The notes: generated by a model from the letters alone, not told the origin. Counted from the stretch's first letter, positions 45,205-53,591 are shown. The stretch is 64,000 nt of DNA from Roseibium sp. Sym1 (GCF_027359675.1 NZ_CP114786.1:4066501-4130500); one strand, 5' to 3'. Program-made: numbers and translations.

Positions 45205-46797
45205 ATGCCAGACAAACCCATTTCCAGACTGACGACCATGCTGAGCACCGGCCGGATCGACCGACGCACTTTCATGAGTGGAGCCCTGTCCGCCGGATTG
45301 ACCGTAACGATGGCAACCTCTCTGGCCGAGCGGGCGCAAGCCGCGACACCGAAGCATGGCGGCCATCTCAATGTCGGGCACGGGCATGGCTCCACCTCGG
45401 ATTCCACCGACCCCGGCCATTTCGAGAACGGCTTCCAGACTGCGATGACCTACGGCTACAACGGTTATCTGACGAAGGTCGATGCCAACGGAACGGTTCA
45501 ACCGGATCTGGCGGAGTCCTGGGAAAGCACGCCCGATGCCGCACAATGGACCTTCAAGATCCGAGAGGCGGAATTCCACAATGGGCGAACAGTGACCGCC
45601 CATGACGTTGTGACCTCGCTCAACCACCATCGCAGAGAGGATTCGACATCGGCAGCAAAACCCTTGATGACGGCCGTGACAGACATCCGGGCGGACGGGG
45701 ACAGGACCGTAGTGGTGACGCTGAACTCCGGCAATGCCGACTTCCCGTTCATCGTGACCGATTACCACATGCCGGTCATGCAGGACGACGACGGCAATTT
45801 GGACTGGAAATCGTTGATCGGCTGCGGGGCATACAAGGTCGATCACTACGAACCGGGCCGGTCTTCCGAGCTGTCACGGCACCGGAACCACTGGTCGGAC
45901 GATGTCGGTTTTTTTGACACGGTTCAGCAGATTTCGCTCATCGACCCGAATGCCCGCACCACGGCCCTTGTGGCCGGGAATGTCGATGTCATCGATCGGA
46001 TCGATCTCAAGACCGCAGCGTTGCTGGGGCGCAAGGCTGGCGTCAACATTCACTCGGTCACCGGAACCCAGCACTACACGATGCCGATGCGTTGCGATAC
46101 GGCCCCCTTTAATGACGTCAATGTACGGCGTGCCTTGAAACACGCCATCAACAGGCAGGAGTTGCTTGACAAGATCCTGTTCGGATATGGCGCGATCGGC
46201 AACGACATTCCAATCGGAAGCCATCAGCGGTTCTATAATTCGGACCTGTCTCAGACCGAATACGACCCCGACAAGGCCCGGTTCTATCTGAAAGAGGCAG
46301 GGCTCGATTCGCTCAGCGTCAGTCTGTCTTCCTCGGAAACGGCCTTCGCCGGCGCAATCGACACGGCTGTACTGTTCCAGGCCTCGGCCGGCAAGTGCGG
46401 GATCGACATCAATGTCGTGCGCGAACCCAATGACGGCTACTGGTCGGATGTCTGGATGAAGAAACCCTGGTGTGTGTCCTACTTTGGCGGCCGTCCTGTC
46501 GAAGACATGACGTTTTCAACCATGTACGAGTCGACCGCCGCCTGGAACGACTCCTTCTGGAAAAACGAGCGGTTCGATACGCTTCTCGTGCAGGCCCGGG
46601 CCGAGCTTGACGAAAACAGGCGTCGCGAGATGTATTACGAAATGCAGGCTATCCTGCAGGACGAGGGGGGCGTCATCATCCCGCTTTTTGCAGCCTATGT
46701 GTTCGCCATGAACGACAGCATCGGGCACTCCGGCAATTTCGCCTCGAACTGGGATCTCGACGGGAATCGGTTCATGGAACGCTGGTGGAAAGCGTAA
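45205..46797 (+). CDS. Tat-exported ABC transporter substrate-binding protein (SBP_bac_5, peptide/nickel class)
   Basis: The 530-residue protein has a Tat-type signal: D-R-R-T-F-M-S-G-A-L-S-A-G-L. The mature family-5 pattern is complete: G-H-L-N-V-G-H, L-A-E-S-W-E-S-T-P-D, F-K-I-R-E-A-E-F-H-N-G-R-T-V-T-A-H-D-V, L-I-G-C-G-A-Y-K-V, F-N-D-V-N-V-R-R-A and D-K-A-R-F-Y-L-K-E-A. The usual permease and ATPase genes do not follow; a terminator and an AT-rich island do. The transporter partner may have been lost, or lie elsewhere. Confidence 0.9.
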   Translation: MPDKPISRLTTMLSTGRIDRRTFMSGALSAGLTVTMATSLAERAQAATPKHGGHLNVGHGHGSTSDSTDPGHFENGFQTAMTYGYNGYLTKVDANGTVQPDLAESWESTPDAAQWTFKIREAEFHNGRTVTAHDVVTSLNHHRREDSTSAAKPLMTAVTDIRADGDRTVVVTLNSGNADFPFIVTDYHMPVMQDDDGNLDWKSLIGCGAYKVDHYEPGRSSELSRHRNHWSDDVGFFDTVQQISLIDPNARTTALVAGNVDVIDRIDLKTAALLGRKAGVNIHSVTGTQHYTMPMRCDTAPFNDVNVRRALKHAINRQELLDKILFGYGAIGNDIPIGSHQRFYNSDLSQTEYDPDKARFYLKEAGLDSLSVSLSSSETAFAGAIDTAVLFQASAGKCGIDINVVREPNDGYWSDVWMKKPWCVSYFGGRPVEDMTFSTMYESTAAWNDSFWKNERFDTLLVQARAELDENRRREMYYEMQAILQDEGGVIIPLFAAYVFAMNDSIGHSGNFASNWDLDGNRFMERWWKA

Positions 46798-46822
46798 GAC
46801 ATCTCGTCACAACCAGCAATGA

Positions 46823-46845
46823 GACCGGAGGTGTCGCCTCCGGTC
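46823..46845 (+). terminator. intrinsic terminator after the peptide-binding gene
   Basis: A 9-bp perfect stem GACCGGAGG / CCTCCGGTC with a TGTCG loop, followed by CCTTGTT, 25 nt past the stop codon. Confidence 0.8.
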
Positions 46846-47289
46846 CCTTGTTCCGGATCCCAAGTCTCTTGCGTGACACTGCGAATTTCAGAAAGTGCGT
46901 ACCAAATAACGTGCTGGCAAAGAGGACGAAAATCCGATTCCTAAATTATCCCTCATTGTTATCCAAGATGTTCAATGGCCAAACGGAGTGCGGCACAGCA
47001 AGCTTTTTAAATCGAGTTGCCCACAACAGCCTACCCATCCAAAAAAATGAGATAACAAATCATCGCAGCTTGTCCTGAGATCAAGCGTTTAATTAGTGAC
47101 CATAGCAGCGCTAATGCCGGTGAAGATCATTTTGGACGCATATGCTCAAGCGGCGATGTAAGCTTATCGAGGATCGCGCCAATTTGAACAGCTTGCGGCA
47201 TCCGGAAGAATGGGCTCAAACCAGTCATTCAGCGCACATCACGTGAATGGCCGGTTCGGGCCGATAGGGGCTTTCGTTCTCCCTCGATC
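46846..47289. other. AT-rich gap at the island's left edge, no gene
   Basis: This stretch drops in GC, with runs such as CTAAATTATCCC. No reading frame resembles a gene. A segment around 47200-47280 (AATGGCCGGTTCGGGCCGATAGGGG) looks like degenerate intergenic repeat material that leads into the left direct repeat. Confidence 0.5.
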
Positions 47290-47343
47290 TGGGTGCCAAC
47301 TGAAGTCGCACGATTCGCCAAACGAAGTTGCGCGCCACAGAAT
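47290..47343. repeat. left 54-bp direct repeat of the island (att-like)
   Basis: It is identical over 54 bp to 53483-53536. An internal imperfect dyad, CGCA-N3-TTCG-CCAAA-CGAA-N2-TGCG (47307-47332), looks like a tyrosine-recombinase core site. The match stops abruptly at both ends. Confidence 0.9.
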
Positions 47344-47765
47344 TGTAACGCGCAAGTACGGATGGCGGAGGCGGGGAAAACCGAGATTAGGCGGGATCTG
47401 GTGAAATTTGGCGGAATTCAGCTGGTTTTGTACGGTGACCCGTGGGGCAGGGCGGGAATTGGTGCGCAAGTTCATTTGGCGGAAACGGGGCGGATCGCGG
47501 TGCGGCGGATGGCGTGCGGTATGAAATAACCTTTAGATTTCAATCAACGGAGGCTTTCAAGGAGGGAACTGCTTCAAGGTATTCCCAATGAGTTCCCTCC
47601 TCGAAGAAAGCGGTAGATTTCTGCCATTTATGACTGTTTGCCCATTCAACTTCCGATAGGTAAGGTGTGAACTGAAAATGGGGGGCTGGGAATGGAGCCT
47701 ATCCCTTCCAGCGGGTTGAGAAGCAAAGTTGGCAGTGTTTCCGATCAAAACAGGCGTGGCGCGAG
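47344..47765. other. untranslated island segment with a hairpin
   Basis: The first ~190 bp are strikingly G-rich (repeated GGCGG/GGGGCGG) with no reading frame. A stem GGAGGGAACT (47561-47570) / AGTTCCCTCC (47591-47600) follows, extended by CTTTC/GAAAG. It could be a terminator, attenuator or small RNA; I cannot decide. Confidence 0.4.
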
Positions 47766-48074
47766 ATGAATGGCAAGACAAAAAAGCTTAGTTCACAAGA
47801 TAAAGAAAGAGTCATCACTTGGCTGAACCAGAAGGGAAAGAACCACATCTGTCCAGTATGTGGAGAGAATAACTGGGTCGTTGGTGACCACCTCTTGAAC
47901 GGAATGGCGTTCTCAGGTGGCAAAATGATACTTGGCGGTCCGTCTTATCCTATGGTGTTTATTTTATGCTCCAACTGTGCGTATACGCGACAGTTCATGG
48001 CAAAGCCCATTGGCCTAGTGAACGAGATTCAACAAGCGGCCGAAGCTTCTCAGGAGCCGGAGAAGGCTAAGTGA
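47766..48074 (+). CDS. small zinc-ribbon protein (island)
   Basis: The 102-residue protein contains C-P-V-C-G-E-N-N-W and, 37 residues on, C-S-N-C-A-Y-T-R-Q-F, a four-cysteine zinc ribbon. The middle is G-G-P-S-Y-P-M-V-F-I-L. No domain beyond the ribbon is recognised. A 2-TM protein gene starts 1 bp after its stop, so the two form a pair. GC content is visibly lower than in the flanks. A role as regulator or adaptor of the membrane protein is possible (inference). Confidence 0.75.
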   Translation: MNGKTKKLSSQDKERVITWLNQKGKNHICPVCGENNWVVGDHLLNGMAFSGGKMILGGPSYPMVFILCSNCAYTRQFMAKPIGLVNEIQQAAEASQEPEKAK

Positions 48075-48075
48075 G

Positions 48076-48474
48076 ATGTCCAGTCAGACTTCGATCAACA
48101 TAAACACTAAAGGGCACACGGATCCGGTCATAGTAACCACGCAACCTGACTTAATTTTGCGCCACAGTATTTCCGACGAAGAACTAGACATGCTTTGTGA
48201 ATCCAAATCGGAGCTTGTCATTGAAATGCTACTGATCGCAATCGGCGGAGCTGTTGCTGTTTCGCCATCAGTTGTAGCGAACATTTTCTCTTATCTGACT
48301 ACGTTGGAAGATAAGTCGCAAATTCTTACGTTGTTAGATTTCATCCAAATTATTATTTTCTTCAGCTGTGTTTTTGTGGGGATATGTCTAGGTGTTGTCT
48401 TTCGAAGAAAATCACGCAGAGGCTTATCTCTTAGAGAACAGATCAGAGCGAGATCGAACAAAGCGACGAAATAG
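48076..48474 (+). CDS. small membrane protein with two helices (island)
   Basis: The 132-residue protein has a polar N-terminus with N-I-N-T-K-G-H-T-D, then two hydrophobic segments around residues 48-72 (I-E-M-L-L-I-A-I-G-G-A-V-A) and 88-108 (I-Q-I-I-I-F-F-S-C-V-F-V-G-I), and a basic tail R-R-K-S-R-R. The layout fits an inner-membrane effector-like 2-TM protein. It starts 1 bp after the zinc-ribbon gene. No family recognised. Confidence 0.72.
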   Translation: MSSQTSININTKGHTDPVIVTTQPDLILRHSISDEELDMLCESKSELVIEMLLIAIGGAVAVSPSVVANIFSYLTTLEDKSQILTLLDFIQIIIFFSCVFVGICLGVVFRRKSRRGLSLREQIRARSNKATK

Positions 48475-48497
48475 AATATGTTTCTGAAGAGACCGTT

Positions 48498-48888
48498 TTG
48501 GCTAAAATATTCGGTAATCTTGGAGAACTTCTAAGCTGCAGCTCCCTCATTGCAGTCGACGGCGACAGCAACGGCTGTGACGGCGTGAGTATGCGAGATA
48601 TGGGGGATGGAGCGCCGTTTGTGTCAGGTTACGACACTCCGGAGATCTGGTCGAACCAATGCCTGCAGGAGCTGGAACTCGCTCGCAAGGCCAAGGCACG
48701 AATGGCTGAGGCGCTGGCGACACCAGGCGTGCAAGTCTTCAGGTCCAAGTCAACCGATAACACCGAAAGCCTCCGGCCGCGTGTGTGGGGGCATTCTGCA
48801 AGATGGCCAGAGCACTGGGGCGTTGCTGATCAGCGAAGGATTGGCAAGGCGCTGGACGCCCGAATATGAAGCTGACTGGTGCGATTAG
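48498..48888 (+). pseudogene. thermonuclease (SNase)-like gene with a frameshift
   Basis: Frame one reads D-G-D-S-N-G-C-D-G-V...G-Y-D-T-P-E-I-W...C-L-Q-E-L-E-L-A-R-K-A-K-A, the SNase-like N-terminal half. The +1 frame reads I-L-Q-D-G-Q-S-T-G-A-L-L-I-S-E-G-L-A-R-R-W...W-C-D, its C-terminal half. Removing one G from the five-G run at 48787-48791 joins them into one product. So this is a disabled gene, or an assembly error in a homopolymer. The start at 48498 (TTG) is uncertain. Confidence 0.6.
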
Positions 48889-49090
48889 AGCTTTCCACAA
48901 TGCAGGTAATGCGAGGCTGTCCCGGATGGTGACGACGTTGGTCAAAAGGGTCTCAATTGAATAAAGCAGGCGCGTTCTCCGCGACGTGGGAAAGTAATTG
49001 AACTGTTTAATTCCTCTCGTTGCGCCCCGATCCCCAATAAGGCAAGCTGCTTCATTAGCAACAGCAAAGCCAAGTTGGAAATTCAGTAAC

Positions 49091-50329
49091 ATGATGGATA
49101 TTGCCGACATCAAGGCGCCGCCCGAAATGCCGTACGATCCCTTTTACCGGCAAGCGACATACTGGATAAAACGCTTCGAACAAGCCAGAGCTGAACTTGA
49201 TACCAAGGATGGCGACAAACAAGATCAAGCCTTGAGTATGGCCGTTGACATGGTGAACACGTTGTTGCCTCAAGGAGCTGATCGACTCACGATTCAAATG
49301 CTGCGCCAAATCAATTCGGGCTCTGGAATTAAGCGGAGCAGAAATGATTTCTACTATCCGGTCGGGTTCGGTGCATCGACCGTCCAAGAATTTCAAAATC
49401 GTTTTGGCAACGAACAGGCAGCATCGATACTTGCAATAGCTGCAATTATTTTCGAAACCACTGGCGAGGTTATAAACGAAACGTCTCAAATTCGTCTGGG
49501 TATTCACCCTAGCGCTGTTGCTTCAATTGCAAATCTATACGCCTCTCTGAGCCTGCAGAATGCAGCGCTGATGCACAGCGAAGACAATACCATTTCGACT
49601 ACCTTACAACGGACTGTCACCGATGCAATTACTCAGATCGACAGGGTGACAAGCAAGAACCGTGTAGACAGTGAAAATGAACTCGCGAAAAGGGCAAACG
49701 AGCATGCAGCCAGTATCGCGAAATCGGCTGACGAGAAGAGGACAGAGATTGTCAAACATTTGGAGCAAAAAGAGAGTGAATTTTTGGACCACATTGAAGC
49801 GGACTTCGAGGCGCGGATAATAAACAAAGTAGACGCGCTACGAACCGAACGTGTGCTGGGTGAAACGTTCTCGATGTGGAGTAACAAAGCCCTCGTGCAT
49901 ACTTTGTCGTTTTGGTTTTCTGCAATCGTCTTTGCAGCGCTGATCTTTGGGCCCCTCTACTATGGCTTCACGCATTTCGAACAGTTGAAAATGACGATTG
50001 AAGACTTTCTGCCCACCAGCGAGACAATTCCTTTTGGTCGCTTGGTTGTCATTACAACCCCCGTGTTGGGATATGCGTGGATTTTGCGTCTTGTCAGCCG
50101 GTATCTGAACCAAAATTTGATGTTGGCACACGATGCCAATCAGCGAAAGGTGATGGCTCGTACATTTGTCCATCTCGTCTCAGAGGGAGCCGCTAGCGAC
50201 GACGAGGACCGGGCAACCATATTGACTGCGCTGTTTAGGCCGATGCCGGGAGTCAATTCCGACGACGACCAACCGCCAAACGTGATTGGTATGATCAAAA
50301 AGGAAATTGTCGGAGAAAGAAAAGAATAA
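49091..50329 (+). CDS. DUF6161-like membrane protein (island)
   Basis: I start at ATG 49091 (M-M-D-I-A-D-I-K), giving 412 residues. The middle (about 180-275) is charged coiled coil (H-A-A-S-I-A-K-S-A-D-E-K-R-T-E-I-V-K-H-L-E). Two transmembrane helices follow around residues 285-310 and 335-360. The C-terminal cytosolic part has L-A-H-D-A-N-Q-R-K-V-M-A-R-T-F-V-H-L-V-S-E-G and T-A-L-F-R-P, as in DUF6161 proteins as I recall them. Function unknown; it may span the membrane with an effector or sensor role. Confidence 0.72.
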   Translation: MMDIADIKAPPEMPYDPFYRQATYWIKRFEQARAELDTKDGDKQDQALSMAVDMVNTLLPQGADRLTIQMLRQINSGSGIKRSRNDFYYPVGFGASTVQEFQNRFGNEQAASILAIAAIIFETTGEVINETSQIRLGIHPSAVASIANLYASLSLQNAALMHSEDNTISTTLQRTVTDAITQIDRVTSKNRVDSENELAKRANEHAASIAKSADEKRTEIVKHLEQKESEFLDHIEADFEARIINKVDALRTERVLGETFSMWSNKALVHTLSFWFSAIVFAALIFGPLYYGFTHFEQLKMTIEDFLPTSETIPFGRLVVITTPVLGYAWILRLVSRYLNQNLMLAHDANQRKVMARTFVHLVSEGAASDDEDRATILTALFRPMPGVNSDDDQPPNVIGMIKKEIVGERKE

Positions 50330-50574
50330 ATCTCAGTAAAAAGTTCTGATCACACGCATTAGAATACTAGGGAAAGACTTAAGGTTGTGTGCTCAATTGT
50401 TTGCCGTCAAATAGGAAAAGCAACGCGCATCATTTATGAACGTTCGCTCCATTTGGCATTACTATGCCTTCGTACTTTCGTGATACACGGATGCTCCCCA
50501 TCATTCAAACTGTGAAGTGGTCCCACCTTTTCGGATAGCTAAGCGGCTGATCTAAGGTGTATCCTGGTTGGTTT

Positions 50575-51429
50575 TCATGCCGCCAATTTCTGATCCAGAC
50601 CGAGCCAGTATGCCTCCCTTGGCGTTCTGCGTTCAAGGGAGGAATGGGGCCGCTTGGTGTTGTAGAATGCCATCCAGTTTTTGACGACCCTTCGGGCTTG
50701 GAAGCCGTCAGTGATCTCTTCGAGATAGATCGCCTCCTGCTTCAGGCTCCGCCACAGCCGTTCGATAAAAATGTTGTCCAGATAGCGGCCACGCCCATCC
50801 ATTGAGATGCGCACGCCTGCCTCGGTCAGCGTCGTGATCCAGGCCGATCCCGTAAACTGAGATCCTTGATCTGTGTTCATGATCTCCGGCGGGCCATATT
50901 TGGCGATGGCTTCGTTCAGGGCATCGACGCAGAAGTCGGCGTGCATCGTATTCGATAGCCGCCAGCTCAGGACCTTGCGCGACGCCCAATCCATGATAGC
51001 CACGAGATACAGGAAGCCATTCCTGACCGGCGCGAAGGTGATGTCGGCGCACCAGACCTGGTTCGGACGGTCGATCTGCATGCCGCGAAGCAAATACGGG
51101 AAGACCGGATGCCGCGGGTGCGGCTGACTGGTTCTGGGACGTTTGTAGATTGCCTCCAGCCCCATCCGCGCCATCAATCGCCTGACGCGATGACGGCCTA
51201 TGACAACGCCCTCCCGGCGCAGATAGGCTACGATCTGGCGGCTGCCGAAGAACGGATACTTGGTGAACACCCGGTCGATCTCTTTCATCATCGCCAACGT
51301 GTCCGCGTCGATCCCGACCGGCGCGTAGTACAACGCGGATCGGCTGAGCCGCACCAGCTTGCATTGCTGGCTGATACTGAGCTGCGGGTGGTCCCGTTTG
51401 ATCATCGCGCGTTTCTTCTCGGGGCTCAC
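50575..51429 (-). CDS. IS3-family transposase OrfB (DDE catalytic subunit)
   Basis: The 284-residue protein has the HTH_21-like N-terminus, then rve integrase core with D in V-W-C-A-D-I-T-F, D in N-T-D-Q-G-S-Q-F, and E in F-I-E-R-L-W-R-S-L-K. The C-terminus carries Y-N-T-K-R-P-H-S-S-L. The frame overlaps OrfA by 4 bp, so a -1 ribosomal frameshift probably makes OrfAB. It appears intact. Confidence 0.93.
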   Translation of the reverse strand: MSPEKKRAMIKRDHPQLSISQQCKLVRLSRSALYYAPVGIDADTLAMMKEIDRVFTKYPFFGSRQIVAYLRREGVVIGRHRVRRLMARMGLEAIYKRPRTSQPHPRHPVFPYLLRGMQIDRPNQVWCADITFAPVRNGFLYLVAIMDWASRKVLSWRLSNTMHADFCVDALNEAIAKYGPPEIMNTDQGSQFTGSAWITTLTEAGVRISMDGRGRYLDNIFIERLWRSLKQEAIYLEEITDGFQARRVVKNWMAFYNTKRPHSSLERRTPREAYWLGLDQKLAA

Positions 51430-51704
51430 CGCTTCAGCCCTTCGGACAAAAAATCGTTCTCGACCGCCAGCCTTCCGATCTTGGCGTGTAGTTCCTTGAT
51501 CTCGGCTTCGGTCGGCCCCTCTGGCTTGCCGCCACGGGCAAACACATCAGCCATCCCCTCGACGGCTTGGCGTTTCCACGTGCTGACCTGGTTCGGATGC
51601 ACCTGGTGCTTCGCCGCGATCTCCTGGATCGTCTTGTCGCCACGCAGCGCTTCCAGCGCCACCTTCGCCTTAAACTGGTCCGTAAATTTCCGGCGCTTCG
51701 CCAT
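51426..51704 (-). CDS. IS3-family transposase OrfA
   Basis: The 92-residue HTH protein has F-T-D-Q-F-K-A-K-V-A-L-E-A-L-R-G-D-K-T-I-Q-E-I-A, H-P-N-Q-V-S-T-W-K, and a C-terminal leucine-rich segment. It is the DNA-binding partner of OrfB and overlaps it by 4 bp. Confidence 0.93.
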   Translation of the reverse strand: MAKRRKFTDQFKAKVALEALRGDKTIQEIAAKHQVHPNQVSTWKRQAVEGMADVFARGGKPEGPTEAEIKELHAKIGRLAVENDFLSEGLKR

Positions 51705-51837
51705 TCTCGTATCCCTTCAAAGGTTTGGGATACACCTTAGCCGACTGTCCAGTTTTCCGGGACCACTTAAGTTGACAACCCCAACGCAGATAATCTCGAA
51801 TGTAAGCCGATCAATATTCCTAGCGGAAAACAAACTG

Positions 51838-52386
51838 ATGGCCAGAACAGTTCCGGGGAGAGAGTGCGGTGATTGCACGGTTTGCTGCGAGATAACGCGC
51901 ATTCGGACGCCGGAGTTGGTCAAACCCACGGGAGTGATTTGTCCTCATTGTGACCGAGATAGTGGATGCACGGTCTATGATGCAAGACCAGCGCCTTGCC
52001 GCGGCTATGAATGTGGATGGAAGGTTTGGGAGCATTTGCCAGACATATGGCGGCCAAATCAGTGCGGTTTCCTCCTTGACATCGAAGCAGGAACAAAAAT
52101 CACTGTTCACATCAAAGCATTTAGGGAAGCTCGGGATTTGGAGCGCGAGGACTTAGCTTCGTTTTTGGGTGCCTGGATTGAGGGTGGTTGTTCGATATAT
52201 CTATCCACCATGGGTGGTCCTGGGGTGTTGCAATCTTTGTTAGAGATCACCGACACACTCAGGGCTCCGGTGCATGCTCGAGATTTGGATGGTGTCTACA
52301 AGGCCATTAGAAGCGAATTTGCATATCTTGAGAAACACCATGTTTGGGAAAACGATCCAGAAGTATTGCACTCATCAATAACTTGA
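51838..52386 (+). CDS. YkgJ-type cysteine cluster protein (island)
   Basis: I start at ATG 51838 (M-A-R-T-V-P-G-R-E), giving 182 residues; a longer frame runs upstream into the IS and is spurious. The metal-binding cluster is C-G-D-C-T-V-C-C...C-P-H-C...G-C-T-V-Y...R-P-A-P-C-R-G-Y-E-C-G-W, the YkgJ/PF03692-type Fe- or Zn-chelating motif. The remaining ~100 residues are not recognisable. The IS element ends 72 bp upstream, so its original promoter may have been lost. Confidence 0.8.
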   Translation: MARTVPGRECGDCTVCCEITRIRTPELVKPTGVICPHCDRDSGCTVYDARPAPCRGYECGWKVWEHLPDIWRPNQCGFLLDIEAGTKITVHIKAFREARDLEREDLASFLGAWIEGGCSIYLSTMGGPGVLQSLLEITDTLRAPVHARDLDGVYKAIRSEFAYLEKHHVWENDPEVLHSSIT

Positions 52387-52563
52387 TGCGTTCGGCTGAA
52401 ATTGAGAGCCTTTACAAGGCGGCTTGAGGGGCTGTTTAAACCCCGTTTAGAGGCGCGGATAATTCGGTGTTTGAGATGCAAGGTATGTGGCCGTCCGGCC
52501 GGGCAAATCACCCTGCAACCCAGATGAGATGGACCATACAGGAATTGGTCGGAAGGCGCCGTC

Positions 52564-53496
52564 ATGATTGAATTAAATGTATTTTGGCCGGTGTATAAGC
52601 AACTCGAAAGCCGCGCAGTAAGGCTCACTGAGGACATCCATGTCTGCGACGATCAACTCGAAGTTTATTCATCCACGATAGCCGATATCGTAATTCGATG
52701 CGGTGTGGAATTAGAGGCGATTGTCAAAGAATTGTACGTCTCGAAAACTTCTGGGGTGGTGTCGCAAGAGGTTGAAAAGAGTGACGTGGATCATTTGCGC
52801 TTCGACGATCTATTAAAGGCGCTTCGAAGCAATTGGCACCTGGACAAAAAGGTCGTGTACATCAGCCACTACAGTTGCTTTCAGTCACAAAAAGTATTGT
52901 ACCCCTTTCTTAAGGATACGCCCCGCACAGGCAAATCTGGGCAGACGTTCGCCTGGAACAACGCTTATCAAAACCTAAAACACGATCGTCAAAAATATCT
53001 CTCATCGGGCTGCCTGCGAAATATGTTTTCTGCACTAGCAGCAACATACTTACTCAACCTTTATCTAAAGGACGAAACACTCCTACTTGGCCATGACTGC
53101 TCGCCAAGTGCAGTTGATTCTGCGATGGGATCGGAACTGTTTTCCATTGAAGTCGCACGAGATCGTGGTTGGGACAGCAGTGGAGATCCGAATATTCCTG
53201 AGAACTATGAGGCATGCGCTGTGGTCGTTACATCGACCGAAGAGACAAGAAAAAAGGCGTTTTCAGCTTTTTCAGCGGCGCAAGCAGAAGCTCACCAATT
53301 TTCTATGGGCGAGGTCTTGGTTGCGGTGACAAAAGACCAAGAGTTAACCGAAGCAAAATTGAGGGACACCCATATCTCCAGCATGAGAAAGGCGTTTGCA
53401 AATCCAGCCCACTTGGTGGGAGACGCGATGAAGTCGCTTGAGTACGAGGCGAGAATGAACAAGCATAATTTGATGAAGAACGTGGGTGCCAACTGA
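52564..53496 (+). CDS. uncharacterised island protein, KHDR-containing helical region
   Basis: The 310-residue protein starts after AAGG at about 8 nt. The central stretch A-W-N-N-A-Y-Q-N-L-K-H-D-R-Q and A-L-A-A-T-Y-L-L-N-L resembles helical bundles seen in some abortive-infection-like or HEPN-like proteins, but the HEPN R-x4-6-H motif is not present. The ending ...N-V-G-A-N-stop lies inside the right 54-bp repeat. The gene may have been completed by the integration event or be the end of the element. Function unknown. Confidence 0.7.
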   Translation: MIELNVFWPVYKQLESRAVRLTEDIHVCDDQLEVYSSTIADIVIRCGVELEAIVKELYVSKTSGVVSQEVEKSDVDHLRFDDLLKALRSNWHLDKKVVYISHYSCFQSQKVLYPFLKDTPRTGKSGQTFAWNNAYQNLKHDRQKYLSSGCLRNMFSALAATYLLNLYLKDETLLLGHDCSPSAVDSAMGSELFSIEVARDRGWDSSGDPNIPENYEACAVVVTSTEETRKKAFSAFSAAQAEAHQFSMGEVLVAVTKDQELTEAKLRDTHISSMRKAFANPAHLVGDAMKSLEYEARMNKHNLMKNVGAN

Positions 53497-53536
53497 AGTC
53501 GCACGATTCGCCAAACGAAGTTGCGCGCCACAGAAT
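53483..53536. repeat. right 54-bp direct repeat of the island (att-like)
   Basis: Identical to 47290-47343. It encodes the final codons of the upstream gene and ends about 190 bp before the recA start. The internal dyad is at 53500-53525. Confidence 0.9.
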
Positions 53537-53591
53537 CACGACATGTTCCGTTTCGTGTTGACGCTAGGTCAGTTTTAAGGCGCGTTCATGA

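Larger units (their letters stand above)
50518..51765 (-). mobile_element. IS3-family insertion sequence (1248 bp)
   Basis: The ends share TGGTCCC...AAGGTGTATCC (imperfect terminal inverted repeats). Inside, two overlapping minus-strand frames encode OrfA and OrfB. I find no convincing target duplication (flanks GAAG and CTTA), so an end may have been altered by recombination. Confidence 0.87.

Noticed and set aside
46785..47078. A possible 97-residue gene after the peptide-binding gene
   Set aside because: It overlaps that gene's end and the terminator, has no ribosome site and no recognisable domain.
50575..51704. IS element as the driver of the island
   Set aside because: It is a standard IS3 unit internal to the island; its ends do not coincide with the 54-bp repeats, so it is a passenger.
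51109..51837. Extending the YkgJ-type gene upstream to 51109
   Set aside because: The extension runs through the insertion sequence, antisense to its transposase; the cysteine cluster starts just after the ATG at 51838.
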